64,000 bases of DNA from Methylocella sp. (GCA_037200525.1 JBBCGG010000001.1:2522501-2586500), one strand, 5' to 3'. Counted from the first letter of the stretch, positions 26,633 through 34,834 are shown. Notes: generated by a model not told the origin, from the sequence alone. A program made the numbers and translations.

Positions 26633-27000
26633 GACCGAAACCGAAGCCGTTGATCCATCCGAGCTGTCCGAACATAGCGTAATCAACGCCAGACCTCCTT
26701 GGGATGCCGGGGAAGTGCTCGATTTGAGCCGATATACAAACAAATCCTCGGGCTCTTTTTTCGGCTGGCCCCCAATCCTGATGAAGGCCTCGCGCATGGT
26801 CGCTAGCGACCTGCAAACGTAGAGGGTTCGGCGTCGTCGAAAACTCGGCCTTTCGTTATGACTAGCGGAATCTTAATCCGTTTTTTGTGTTCAAGTAATA
26901 CGAATAAATACAATAACTAATCTAACCATGTTGCGCGTCATCGACTGACCGTGTCGCGTCGGCGTCGAGATAGTCGTCAATTTCAACCGAAAGTAGTGCG
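26411..27000. other. Non-coding stretch holding the putative origin
   Basis: No gene with a normal start seen. The left half holds the repeats described separately. The right half (26640-27000) holds an open frame without a start codon that ends at 26822 and a weak hairpin with a run of six T after CGGAATCTTAATCCG near 26871-26891, a possible terminator. Confidence 0.4.
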
Positions 27001-27450
27001 ATGGACGATAGCAACCAAACTAGCAAAGCAGTCGCTGGCAAGACGGTAGCCACTATCGCACCACCACCGCCGCAAACCCCGAATTCGCAGACGGTTAAGT
27101 CGGCGCGGTCCAACGGCAATCGCGCCTTCGCCGTAGGAGGCGACGGCAGAACTGCTTGGGCTCGTAGGCAGCGGGATGTGACCGAACTGCATATCAGCGA
27201 CATCGGGGGCGCGGAGGGGGCCTCTGAGGCCATGCTGAGCCTATGTCGGAGGGCCGCGACCATCGAAGTTACGCTGGAGCAACTTGAGGCCAGCATGTCT
27301 GAGGGCAAGGACGTCGATTACGACTTGTACAATCGGCTTTCGGGCAACCTCCGCCGCATCCTCGAAAGCATAGGCCTCCAGCGCGTCGCTAAGGACGTAA
27401 CGCCGGACCTCAAGGCCTACATCGCATCGAAATATCCGACCCGCGCCTAA
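27001..27450 (+). CDS. Phage protein upstream of terminase, candidate small terminase subunit
   Basis: A 149-residue protein. The N-terminal half is Pro/Ser/Gly-rich and probably disordered; the C-terminal half is helical and reads EVTLEQLEASMSEGKDVD then LYNRLSGNLRRILESIGL, a pattern I know from proteins directly upstream of large terminase genes in alphaproteobacterial prophages. That placement suggests the small terminase subunit that recognises packaging sites, but no firm TerS domain is seen. A conserved C-terminal VTPDLKAYIASK helix follows. Confidence 0.5.
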   Translation: MDDSNQTSKAVAGKTVATIAPPPPQTPNSQTVKSARSNGNRAFAVGGDGRTAWARRQRDVTELHISDIGGAEGASEAMLSLCRRAATIEVTLEQLEASMSEGKDVDYDLYNRLSGNLRRILESIGLQRVAKDVTPDLKAYIASKYPTRA

Positions 27451-27632
27451 CTGCATCAGCTACCCGCCAGCCATCCACCTTGGTCCCAGGTCGACGGGCA
27501 GGGCAACACGGCGGCGCTCCACAAAGGCGGGCGGGGTAACATGGGAAGAGCAAGCGTCGCAAGTCGGCACGCGCGGGCCGGGCGTCGATCGCGTCCGGTC
27601 CGTTCGAACTATCACACGAAAGAACCTACGAC

Positions 27633-29084
27633 ATGAACATCCTCGAAGCCATTGACGACGAGCGCTTGCTCGGGTCCGCCATTCGTGACCCCGAGTCGTG
27701 GCGGCCCTGGCGCACCCTCCTGGCGGCTCTCTTCGGTTTGCCGCTAGATAGTGAGGGCGCGGGCCTTTTTCGGCAGTGTACGGGCCGCGCTGAGCTTCCG
27801 TCAGCCGCATTCGGCTTTCTGTGGCTAGCCATTGGCCGGCGCGGCGGAAAGACGTTCGCCATGGCCGTCATGGCCGTCTACATCGCCGTGTTTAAGGACT
27901 GGATGAGCAGCCTGTCGCCAGGCGAGCGTGCGGTCGTGCTGTTGGTCGCTGCCGATAGAGAGCAAGCCAAGATCCTGAGGCGCTATATCTCCGGCATCCT
28001 ATCGTCTCCGATCCTGTCGCAACACGTCGAATCTGAGACGGCGGATTCGATCGAGCTCCGTGGCAATGTCATCGTTGAAGTGGTGACCTGCTCGTATCGC
28101 ACGACCCGAGGGCGTTCGGTTTGCTGCGCCCTGCTCGATGAGGTCGCGTTCTGGCGCTCTGAAGGCTCGGCCAGCCCGGATTTCGAAGTCTTCACCGCCA
28201 TTCGCGCCTCAATGGCAACGTTTGGCGACGACGCTATGATGGTTATTGCTTCTTCGCCGTACAGCCGGCGCGGATTGCTCTGGGACGCCCACCGTAAATA
28301 TTACGGCAAGGATGACCCGCGGAACCTGTTTTGGCAGGCTGCGACACGCGTGATGAATCCGTCCGTCCCGCAAAGCTTCATTGACGCGGAGTTTGAGCGC
28401 GATGCCGCCTCGGCAGCGGCGGAATATGGCGCGGCGTTCCGCACCGACCTAGAAGCATTCGTATCTCGAGACATTATCGACTCTTGCATCGAGCCAGATT
28501 GCCACGAAATCGGACCTCAACATTCCATCGGGTACGTTGGATTTGTCGACGCCGCGGGCGGCTCTGGATCGGACAGCATGGCGATGGCGGTAGCGCACGC
28601 CGAGGGCGAAGTTGCCGTCCTTGACTGCATCAGAGGCGTAAAACCAATTTTTTCGCCCGAAAGCGTCGTCGCTGACTTCGCCGAAACGCTGAAGCGATAT
28701 GGCATTCGCCGGGTTACGGCTGACCGATGGGGCTCGGAATTCGTGACTGAGGCCTTCATGCGCCACGGCATTGTTTGCGAGCAATCTGCGAAACCGAAAT
28801 CGGACCTATATCGCGAGCTGCTACCTTTGCTGAATTCCGGCAAGGCTCGATTGCTTGATCATCCGGTTTTGATTGCCGAGCTATGCAACTTGGAACGTCG
28901 GACCGCACGCGGCGGCCGTGACAGCATCGACCATCCGCCGTCTCAACATGACGACTATGCCAATAGCTGCAGCGGCGCGCTCACTCAAGCCGTTGGCGGG
29001 CAGCGGTCTTTCCGTCGTGCCTCAATCGAAGCGGCGTTCAGCGCCGACGTTAAACCCCTCAGATTGGAGCTACCAACTTGGTAA
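27633..29084 (+). CDS. Phage terminase large subunit
   Basis: A 483-residue packaging motor. The ATPase domain has Walker A GRRGGKT (K73) and Walker B CALLDEVAFW (D169, E170), followed by the coupling-motif region VIASSPYSRRGLLWDAH. The RNase H-fold nuclease domain carries acidic residues in VGFVDAAGG (D306), VTADRWGSE (D364) and SQHDDYAN (D440, D441), so both activities look intact. It would translocate and cut concatemeric phage DNA. Length is usual. It is followed by a gene overlapping its end by seven bases; no portal or capsid gene follows, which is odd. Confidence 0.88.
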   Translation: MNILEAIDDERLLGSAIRDPESWRPWRTLLAALFGLPLDSEGAGLFRQCTGRAELPSAAFGFLWLAIGRRGGKTFAMAVMAVYIAVFKDWMSSLSPGERAVVLLVAADREQAKILRRYISGILSSPILSQHVESETADSIELRGNVIVEVVTCSYRTTRGRSVCCALLDEVAFWRSEGSASPDFEVFTAIRASMATFGDDAMMVIASSPYSRRGLLWDAHRKYYGKDDPRNLFWQAATRVMNPSVPQSFIDAEFERDAASAAAEYGAAFRTDLEAFVSRDIIDSCIEPDCHEIGPQHSIGYVGFVDAAGGSGSDSMAMAVAHAEGEVAVLDCIRGVKPIFSPESVVADFAETLKRYGIRRVTADRWGSEFVTEAFMRHGIVCEQSAKPKSDLYRELLPLLNSGKARLLDHPVLIAELCNLERRTARGGRDSIDHPPSQHDDYANSCSGALTQAVGGQRSFRRASIEAAFSADVKPLRLELPTW

Positions 29085-29704
29085 TCACTACGTCCTCTTA
29101 CACGAGCCGCATCGGCTTTGTCGTCGGGGTCAGTTTCGGCGCCCGGACATCTATCGCTGTTATCGAACGGGTGGCGCGGATTGAGAATGATGAGCGCATT
29201 CCGCCTGTCTACAACGTCCCGGCGGTCGCACAGTTCGCCGCGGATGATTCAATCGGCAAGCAGATCGATGACCTTGTTAGGATCATGGAGGCGTTACCGA
29301 ATGCTCCGTGCTCGCCAATGTTGCTAGCGGACTTAACGACTGTCGGTCGCCCCGTTGGCGTTGACATGAAGAAGGCGGGGTTACGCCCGCTGACTTGCCT
29401 CGTTCACGACGGTGCAACTGAAAACAAATCTGCCGATTTCAAATTCAGCATTCCGGCGTTGAATTTGGCGTCGGCGCTGTCCTCAATTCTTGACGCCGGA
29501 CGACTGAGGATCGCCCAAGACTTGCCCGCCGCATCGGCGCTGGCCGCAGAACTCGCCAATGCCCGCGATGGCGCCGTCGACGGCCTCGCTCGATCGGTCG
29601 CGTTGCCGATCTGGTGGCTCGAACGAAAGGCGCCCTTACCCCAAATCGACAATCCAATTTACCGCAGCAACCATCGGCCCGGCTTCATCGCCGGCCGCAC
29701 ATAG
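29078..29704 (+). CDS. Stand-alone RNase H-fold protein resembling a terminase nuclease domain
   Basis: A 208-residue protein that lines up in my reading with the nuclease domain of large terminases: a first strand VVGVSFGARTSIAVIERV, where the usual catalytic D of VGxDxG is a serine; LLADLTTVGRPVGVDMKKAG, matching the VDxTGVGxPVxDxL motif with its aspartate kept; then PALNLASALSSILDAGRLRIA (xxLVSALxxLLQxGRLxIA) and a final helix with DGAVDGLARSVALPIWW (HDDxVxAxAxAxWW). So the fold seems kept while the first acidic residue is lost. It overlaps the terminase stop. Probable non-catalytic partner or remnant; function unknown. Confidence 0.6.
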   Translation: MVITTSSYTSRIGFVVGVSFGARTSIAVIERVARIENDERIPPVYNVPAVAQFAADDSIGKQIDDLVRIMEALPNAPCSPMLLADLTTVGRPVGVDMKKAGLRPLTCLVHDGATENKSADFKFSIPALNLASALSSILDAGRLRIAQDLPAASALAAELANARDGAVDGLARSVALPIWWLERKAPLPQIDNPIYRSNHRPGFIAGRT

Positions 29705-29714
29705 GAAAAATTGA

Positions 29715-29894
29715 ATGACTGACGACATCTCACAAAAGGACGCCCGGGAGCTCACAGAGGAGCAATGGCAGCGGGTTTTGACCGGCATTGACGCCTATAG
29801 CGCCAGACGCGCTGAGCGCATGAAGGCAGAATCCGAAGCGAACATCGAACACCTTTTTGGCAAACCCAACACTCACGCCGGAGAAAAGAAATGA
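29715..29894 (+). CDS. Small phage protein, 59 residues
   Basis: A short helical charged protein: DARELTEEQWQRVLTGIDAY followed by SARRAERMKAESEANIEHLF. A TAGGAAAAA ribosome site is 8 bases upstream, and its stop overlaps the next gene's start by four bases (ATGA). No family recognised. Reads as part of the terminase operon. Confidence 0.55.
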   Translation: MTDDISQKDARELTEEQWQRVLTGIDAYSARRAERMKAESEANIEHLFGKPNTHAGEKK

Positions 29895-30475
29895 ACATGT
29901 TGAATCCCGAAGGCCTCATCAACCAGCTTGACCCCGTCGCCGCATCTACGCGTGCGGAGCTCACCGAGGCACAGGCCCGCTTCGAGCGGGAATATATCAA
30001 TGCGTGGAGCGTCGAAGTCAGCGGCAATCCCCGTGCCCAGCAGAAGTATTTTTCGACGAAGGAGCAGATCAAGTCGTTGAACCCGCGACTTGCGATCAGG
30101 GCGCTGAGCGCCGCTGCTGACATCTTCGCGCGCTATGCGACAGCCACGCCCACGGAGCGGCAGCAAGCTGCTTATCGCGGCATTCTCGATATAGACGCCG
30201 CAAATCGTGCGCATCAAGAAAAGCTCGACGCGGACCAATCCGTGTGGGCCAACATCGCTGCTCAGCAGGCACAATCCTTCAACGCTGCGGCCTTCATCGC
30301 CGAGGTAACTGGTCGCGGGATTACGCTGTCTCTCGCAGAAGATGGCTCTGTAGCCGCTATTCGAGCGTCGCTGCTAACGCCGGCTGATCTGGGGAAGGTT
30401 CGGCAGCACAAGGCGGCCATCGTTGCGGAACTTGAGGCTCGAGCCGCCGCTGTTGCTCCAACCGTCATTGCTTGA
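29891..30475 (+). CDS. Phage-operon protein with possible docking-type C-terminal tail
   Basis: A 194-residue, mostly helical protein. The first 130 residues have no recognised family. The last 50 residues (FIAEVTGRGITLSLAEDGSV, then LLTPADLGKVRQHKAAIVAELEARAA) resemble the TubC-type N-terminal docking-domain fold that also occurs as a tail on many mobile-element proteins in alphaproteobacteria. That match is from memory and tentative. It is the last clear gene of the terminase operon. Confidence 0.5.
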   Translation: MNMLNPEGLINQLDPVAASTRAELTEAQARFEREYINAWSVEVSGNPRAQQKYFSTKEQIKSLNPRLAIRALSAAADIFARYATATPTERQQAAYRGILDIDAANRAHQEKLDADQSVWANIAAQQAQSFNAAAFIAEVTGRGITLSLAEDGSVAAIRASLLTPADLGKVRQHKAAIVAELEARAAAVAPTVIA

Positions 30476-30511
30476 GGCCCCCGATGAGCACGGTAGACCG
30501 GCGATTCAAAG

Positions 30512-30658
30512 ATGGTGGGGCGTCTCGTCCATGGCGCCTTGATGCAGGGCGGTCCGAATTACCGCGAGCTGCGCAAGATCATCCATTTGCTCAGAGAGAT
30601 CGGTCGCGAGATCCGCAAGGCTTACAAAGAGTTCGTCGATGGCGGGAATGATCGCTGA
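30512..30658 (+). CDS. Possible 48-residue helical protein
   Basis: A short frame, VGRLVHGALMQGGPNYRELR then KIIHLLREIGREIRKAYKEF, forming a convincing amphipathic helix pair. There is no good ribosome site, and an overlapping frame on the opposite strand is also open, so this is weak. Confidence 0.28.
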   Translation: MVGRLVHGALMQGGPNYRELRKIIHLLREIGREIRKAYKEFVDGGNDR

Positions 30659-31283
30659 AAAGGCGGACGCCATCAACAGGCATTCCGCGTCAGCTGAAGG
30701 AGGTGGCTCCGCTCTTTCTTGACGCGCCGGCCATCCACCTGCTGACGCTGGTCCTGGGGACTGGGAGGGGTCAAAGCATTCAACGCGGATTGCTTTCGTC
30801 ATGATGCTCATGATTCCAAATACCGTGGTAGCTACATCCGTGCTTCGCAAAAGAATCGAGCCATAAATTCGGCATATGGCTCGTCGCGGCAGTCACCCAA
30901 TTCAGAAAACGAGTGAAGCTGGACTTCCTTCGACTGTTCGTCTCGAACATGTCAACGCTATGAGCAGAATTCAAAGGCTCAAGCCGGGGCGGACAATCGT
31001 TTTTGAAAAAGTCCAAAGACGATACGACCTTTGCTTCGCGCGCTTTCCGAATATCGGTCCAGATGGTCACTTGGAGCCTCCATTGTCGGCTGTAGGCTGT
31101 CCAACTCCCATTACCGTACGATTTCATGAACTCGGTAGTCCGCTACAATGGTAGCGGGTTGGCCCCGAGTCCTAAGATCACCAGGAGAGATAAATCGGGC
31201 TCAAAGCGTGCCCGTCTGAACTTCGCAGCGGGATCAGCGTTCTAGCCGCAGTCACGTTATAAATATCGAGGAACTCCGAAATC
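30659..31283. other. Stretch without a confident gene
   Basis: About 620 bases between the phage-like block and the next small gene. Short frames exist on both strands (one minus frame of 114 codons at 30506-30850 and one plus frame of 92 codons at 30876-31154), but neither has a ribosome site or recognisable sequence. Probably decayed element DNA. Confidence 0.4.
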
Positions 31284-31550
31284 ATGCACGATGTAAGCGA
31301 TGCGGAAATCGCGCTGATAAAGTTTGTTAGGAGCTGCGAGGCCGGACATCATCAGATCACGGTCAGCTGTTTGGGTCGGCGCTGGTGCGTCGAGGCAAGC
31401 GACTTCACAGTTAATGCGCGGCTCGCTGTAGGCTACGGCCAAACCTTTGATGAAGCCTGGGCTAGGGTTGCCACAAAGATAAAAATGTCGAAGAATGCGG
31501 TTGCAGGGGCTTCTGATATCCGTGTGGGAAACGGCGACCGGATGATTTGA
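31284..31550 (+). CDS. Small protein of unknown function
   Basis: An 88-residue protein: a short alpha/beta domain (HHQITVSCLGRRWCVEASDF, then RLAVGYGQTFDEAWARVATK) with the G-x-T-F-x-E-A-W pattern seen in small uncharacterised alphaproteobacterial proteins of about this size. No function assigned. It converges with the sensor kinase gene 21 bases away. Confidence 0.5.
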   Translation: MHDVSDAEIALIKFVRSCEAGHHQITVSCLGRRWCVEASDFTVNARLAVGYGQTFDEAWARVATKIKMSKNAVAGASDIRVGNGDRMI

Positions 31551-31571
31551 AAAGTAGCGCCCAATCTGACT

Positions 31572-32627
31572 TCAGGTCGCGTGTGACGTCCGCGACGTGA
31601 AGGTTGCCCGCGTGATCGACACGCTCATGCCGGCTGGTCCGCTAATCACTTCCGCCCGAGCATCGAGTTGATTTGCGAGAGCATTGACAATAGCCGTTCC
31701 CAACCCACTGCCTGTCCCAGCCGCGACGCCATCGCCTCTGCCGACGCCGTTGTCGGAGATGGTCAATTTCCAGTCTGAGTCCTCGATCTCATAAGTGACG
31801 AGGACCTGCGCGTCTGCCTTGCTGATTGGGAAGGCGTATTTAATCGCGTTGATCAGAAGCTCTGTGACGATGAGGCCGATGCTGACCGCCTTAGCCGATT
31901 CAATCATCCCCTCATCCGCCACCACTTTAATCGCGATGGACTGGCCATCTCCGATCATCGATGAGGCTAGGCTGCCGCAGAGCTTTGACAGGTAGGATCC
32001 AACCTCAATCTGTCGGATGCCCTCGGATGCATGAAGTTGCTGTTGGACTGCGGCAATCGACAGCACGCGCTGATGGGCGTCCCGCAGGTGAATCCGCGTT
32101 TCCTCCGACGTGACGGCCCGCGCTTTCAATAACAGGATGCTCGCGATCATCTGGAGGCTGTTGGCGACGCGGTGCTCCATCTCCTGGAGCAAAACCTGTT
32201 TCTGGCGCAACAGCTCTTCGGTCTGGCTTAGAAGCTCCGCCTTTTCCCGCTCACTCGCTCGCCTAGCCGTCACATCCATGAACGCGAGCAGTATTGTCGA
32301 GTTTGAGCCGTCGTCGTAGACCACTTTTCGAGCGTTTAGCAGCATGGTCCTGCATCCGAGGTTGGGAAAATCATGCTCGACCTCGAAGCCGTCCATCGTG
32401 GCGTGTTCGGAAATGATGGTCTCCAGAAGAACGCGAAGCGCCGGGATGTCCCATTGGCCTTCGCCCAACGCGTAGAGCGGACAGCCAATTGTGCTCTCAG
32501 GATCAACCTTGAATGTGCGGTAGAATGAGCGACTGGCGGCCAGCACACGAAGCCGGTCGTCGAGCACGATGAATGGCTCGGGAATTGTATTGATGATCGC
32601 CTGCGCAAGCGTCTGCGCGTCGGTCAT
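31572..32627 (-). CDS. PAS-containing sensor histidine kinase (HisKA_2/HWE-like)
   Basis: A soluble kinase of about 351 residues. A PAS domain (TIPEPFIVLDDRLRVLAASRS to MDVTARRASEREK) is followed by a coiled-coil and a HisKA_2-type dimerisation helix with the phosphorylated histidine in LQEMEHRVANSLQMIASIL, then an HATPase domain with N-box ELLINAIKYAFP and G-box ISDNGVG. This subfamily is common in alphaproteobacterial general stress and light signalling. No membrane segment is seen, so the signal is cytoplasmic. No response regulator gene is adjacent. Two further in-frame ATGs upstream (32648 and 32708) could be the start; none has a strong ribosome site. Confidence 0.85.
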   Translation of the reverse strand: MTDAQTLAQAIINTIPEPFIVLDDRLRVLAASRSFYRTFKVDPESTIGCPLYALGEGQWDIPALRVLLETIISEHATMDGFEVEHDFPNLGCRTMLLNARKVVYDDGSNSTILLAFMDVTARRASEREKAELLSQTEELLRQKQVLLQEMEHRVANSLQMIASILLLKARAVTSEETRIHLRDAHQRVLSIAAVQQQLHASEGIRQIEVGSYLSKLCGSLASSMIGDGQSIAIKVVADEGMIESAKAVSIGLIVTELLINAIKYAFPISKADAQVLVTYEIEDSDWKLTISDNGVGRGDGVAAGTGSGLGTAIVNALANQLDARAEVISGPAGMSVSITRATFTSRTSHAT

Positions 32628-32823
32628 ATTGTAACTCGAGTTCAACATTGGGGAGAACGCTTCGGCTCTAGAGCGCAGGATGGTCCTGGGAGGCTTTGAG
32701 CGGTACAACCCCGTGTATGTTACGCCTACCCTAAACAGATGTCAGTTCACAGCATCGTGTCCGGGACGAATCCCGGCATCGGCGGCACGCGGAACTTGCC
32801 CAAGCAGCCGGAGTTGCCTTAAC

Positions 32824-32864
32824 GAGTCGCCCACCAGTTAGGACCGTGGCGATACGGAGAAATC
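32824..32864 (+). promoter_or_regulatory. Duplicated leader, copy A
   Basis: The 41 bases before the first Gly-rich gene (TCGCCCACCAGTT, then CCGTGGCGAT, then GGAGA) are repeated with few changes before the third exported gene at 33999-34040. Includes the ribosome site. Confidence 0.75.
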
Positions 32865-33464
32865 ATGAGACAGTTCAGTATATTCGCGGCTACTGCTCTT
32901 GCCGCAGCGCTAGCCTGCAGCGGCCCCGCTCTAGCGCGCGGAGGTGGCGTCGGCGGTCACGGGGGCGGAGGAGGGGGCGGTCACGGGGGCTTCGGCGGTG
33001 GTGGTTTCCATGGGGGCGGTTTCGCTGCGGGCGGTTTCCACGGCGGTGGCGTTGGCGGTATGCGCAACTTTGGGAATACCGGCTTCCAGGGCCGTAGCGT
33101 GGCTGGTTTCAATAACCGCGGCTTCAGCAATCGCTTCAATAGAAACGCGTTCTTCGGCGGGTTCGGAGGGGGCGGCTGGGACGGCTATGACGATTTTGCG
33201 GACTATCCGTATGAAGGCTACGGCGATCCGTCCTATGCCTACGATTATGGTTATCCTAACAGCGCTTATCCCGGCTATCAATATGGAAACTCTGTGACGC
33301 CGGCACAGCCCCTTCAGACGGGGCGTAGCGTCGCGACCGGAGACCTTGGCAATTATTGTACAACGCCGGTTAAGACCTGTGAGCTGTTCCACGCAGCCAA
33401 CATCGGCGCTGGGTGTTCTTGCAAAGTCAGCGGTGGCCGGGCCAACGGCTTGGTTGCGCCCTGA
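32865..33464 (+). CDS. Exported Gly/His-rich protein with GFQGRSV motif and Cys-rich C-terminal domain
   Basis: A 199-residue exported protein: signal peptide (FSIFAATALAAALACSGPALA), then a long Gly/His-rich stretch of GHGGG and FHGGG units, then the motif NTGFQGRSVAGFNN, a Tyr/Gly/Asp-rich middle (GYGDPSYAYDYGYPNS) and a C-terminal domain with CTTPVKTCELFHAANIGAGC and a final CSC. The four-cysteine C-terminal pattern is known from alphaproteobacterial secreted proteins of unknown function. Poly-Gly/His could bind metals; that is inference. It is the first of a cluster of three exported small proteins; the leader is shared with the third. Confidence 0.75.
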   Translation: MRQFSIFAATALAAALACSGPALARGGGVGGHGGGGGGGHGGFGGGGFHGGGFAAGGFHGGGVGGMRNFGNTGFQGRSVAGFNNRGFSNRFNRNAFFGGFGGGGWDGYDDFADYPYEGYGDPSYAYDYGYPNSAYPGYQYGNSVTPAQPLQTGRSVATGDLGNYCTTPVKTCELFHAANIGAGCSCKVSGGRANGLVAP

Positions 33465-33639
33465 ACTCAATTCTGAAGCTCGATATTGAAGCAGCCGTGA
33501 GAATCCCGGCTGCTTTGATTTCGGGTCTCTCGGCGCACGAGAGCTTTTTTTTGCGGCTCCTCGATGAACAGCCGCCCGACTCGAGTTGGTGCCAGTATCC
33601 GATGATTGCGGGGCGAATTCCACGGGAATCGAGCACTCA

Positions 33640-33897
33640 ATGAAGCTTCTAATCGTTTTGTCCGCGGCCATGATCGCGAGCACGTCGGCCTACGCCCAAT
33701 CAGACTCAATCGACGGCCCTCGGGACCAATCTTTAACCCCGAGCGCGAGGGGCTTGTCGAGGCAGGAAGACCTGACCTCCACCCAAGTGCGGGTTCCGCA
33801 TCCCGGCGCTTCCCGGGGCTCCCGTAAGAGCCATACTGGGCCTAGTAGCCATGAAGCAGATAGTGCTGCAGAAAAAAGCATCTGCAGCAACTGTTAG
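33640..33897 (+). CDS. Exported microprotein with C-terminal CxNC tail
   Basis: An 85-residue protein with signal peptide KLLIVLSAAMIASTSAYAQ and a polar, low-complexity mature part (Ser/Pro/Arg/Gln) ending AEKSICSNC, i.e. a CxNC at the very C-terminus. A similar protein at 62464-62697 ends AENGVCFNC and shares the AYAQ cleavage site and the start of the mature part (SDSIDGP here, TGSTDPGG there). The first 18 codons of the longer frame were dropped because the ATG used gives the signal peptide. Its repeat next to another Gly/His-rich gene suggests a common role, unknown. Confidence 0.6.
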   Translation: MKLLIVLSAAMIASTSAYAQSDSIDGPRDQSLTPSARGLSRQEDLTSTQVRVPHPGASRGSRKSHTGPSSHEADSAAEKSICSNC

Positions 33898-33998
33898 GCG
33901 CCGTTCGAGCCCGCAATTCCAAAAGCGATGCTCTGCATGTCGCGGAGCGTGAAAGAGGACATCGGAACTTTGTCAGCGCAACTAGAGTTGCTCCTGAT

Positions 33999-34040
33999 GA
34001 ATCGCCCACCAGTTTGCGGCCGTGGCGATGAGGAGATGTC
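33999..34040 (+). promoter_or_regulatory. Duplicated leader, copy B
   Basis: Second copy of the leader at 32824-32864: ATCGCCCACCAGTTT, GGCCGTGGCGATG and AGGAGA align with about 36 of 46 positions kept, right up to the ATG. Points to tandem duplication of the exported Gly/His-rich gene together with its control region. Confidence 0.75.
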
Positions 34041-34307
34041 ATGAAAAGATTAGGCATATTGACGAGCGCGATGGCGCTCGGCGTTGCTGCTATTTGCAGC
34101 GGCCCTGCGTTGGCGCTCGATGGAGGCGGTCACGGCGGGACTGGAGGATTCCATGGCGGAGGTGGCCATGGGGATGGAATGCATGGCGGTGGGCGTGGCT
34201 TGGGGAACGGCGGTTTTCAGGGACGCAGCGTGGGCTTCAACCATGGGCGCCACAGGCACTTCTCCGGCGATGGGGTTTGCATACCCCCGATGGTCTGCAT
34301 CAGGTAA
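34041..34307 (+). CDS. Exported Gly/His-rich small protein with GFQGRSVGFN motif
   Basis: An 88-residue paralogue of the 32865 protein, without the Cys-rich domain. Signal peptide KRLGILTSAMALGVAAICSGPALAL is followed by GGHGGTGGFHGGGGHGDG and MHGGGRGLGNGGFQGRSVGFN, then a short end with two cysteines (GVCIPPMVCIR). The GFQGRSVGFN motif is shared with the copy at 61868-62167. Possible metal or surface binding is inference from the His-Gly composition. Confidence 0.7.
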   Translation: MKRLGILTSAMALGVAAICSGPALALDGGGHGGTGGFHGGGGHGDGMHGGGRGLGNGGFQGRSVGFNHGRHRHFSGDGVCIPPMVCIR

Positions 34308-34420
34308 TATGCAGGTGCATTCCATAGCGCTTTAAGAGATCACGTTTCGGCAAGTCATAGCGACCGCGGAGCCGACGAGCCCGCGGTCGTTTTACGAGCT
34401 GAAGTCAGCGCCGTCGGCCT

Positions 34421-34834
34421 TTATTTCGGTTCGCTCTTCTTGATCTTAGCTCGACGGTTTTTGAGCTTGGTCCGCTCGTTTTGCACGAGCGCCTTCTTTA
34501 ATCGGTTCATACCGATTTGAGGGCTGGGGTCGCCTTCGACGGTGATGGCGGAAATCTTTTCGTTCAGCGCTTCGATCTTTTCAGTTATTTCCGCGACCGC
34601 TAAAGGTTTTTTCTTTAATCGGACGCCGGGCCCCTCGCCATTTTCTTCGACGAACAATACTCCTGCAGCCTCTAACGCGGATTTCACGGCCTTCAGGGTG
34701 GATGCCTTCGGGTCCGCCTCGCCTCTTTCTATGTTATTTAATCCAGTCGTGGAAACGCCTGCTCGCTCGGCTAGCTCGGCTTGTGTGATGCCGAGCATGG
34801 CACGCGCGCCGCGGATTTGTTCAGGTGTGATCAT
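34421..34834 (-). CDS. XRE-family helix-turn-helix regulator
   Basis: A 137-residue regulator with a Cro/C1-type helix-turn-helix at residues about 5-60 (IRGARAMLGITQAELAERAG, VSTTGLNNIERGEADPKAST), which is the phage-type XRE layout, then a linker (VLFVEENGEGPGVRLKK) typical of short alphaproteobacterial XRE proteins and a long basic helical tail (LKNRRAKIKKSEPK). Its targets are unknown; the divergent small-gene cassette at 34.9-36.2 kb is a good candidate because the promoters face each other. Confidence 0.8.
   Translation of the reverse strand: MITPEQIRGARAMLGITQAELAERAGVSTTGLNNIERGEADPKASTLKAVKSALEAAGVLFVEENGEGPGVRLKKKPLAVAEITEKIEALNEKISAITVEGDPSPQIGMNRLKKALVQNERTKLKNRRAKIKKSEPK

Noticed and set aside
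26604-26822. Open plus-strand frame after the iterons (DPSELSEHSVINARPPWD and more)
   Set aside because: It reads like protein but has no ATG, GTG or TTG near its beginning and begins inside the repeat array; it may be a remnant. Not called.
30506-31127. Two overlapping minus-strand frames in the gap after the phage block
   Set aside because: No ribosome sites or recognisable families; compete with weak frames on the other strand.
33640-33897. Idea that the CxNC microproteins are methanobactin precursors
   Set aside because: They have Sec signal peptides and long polar mature parts; methanobactin precursors are short, leader-type peptides with paired Cys further apart, and no biosynthesis genes are nearby.
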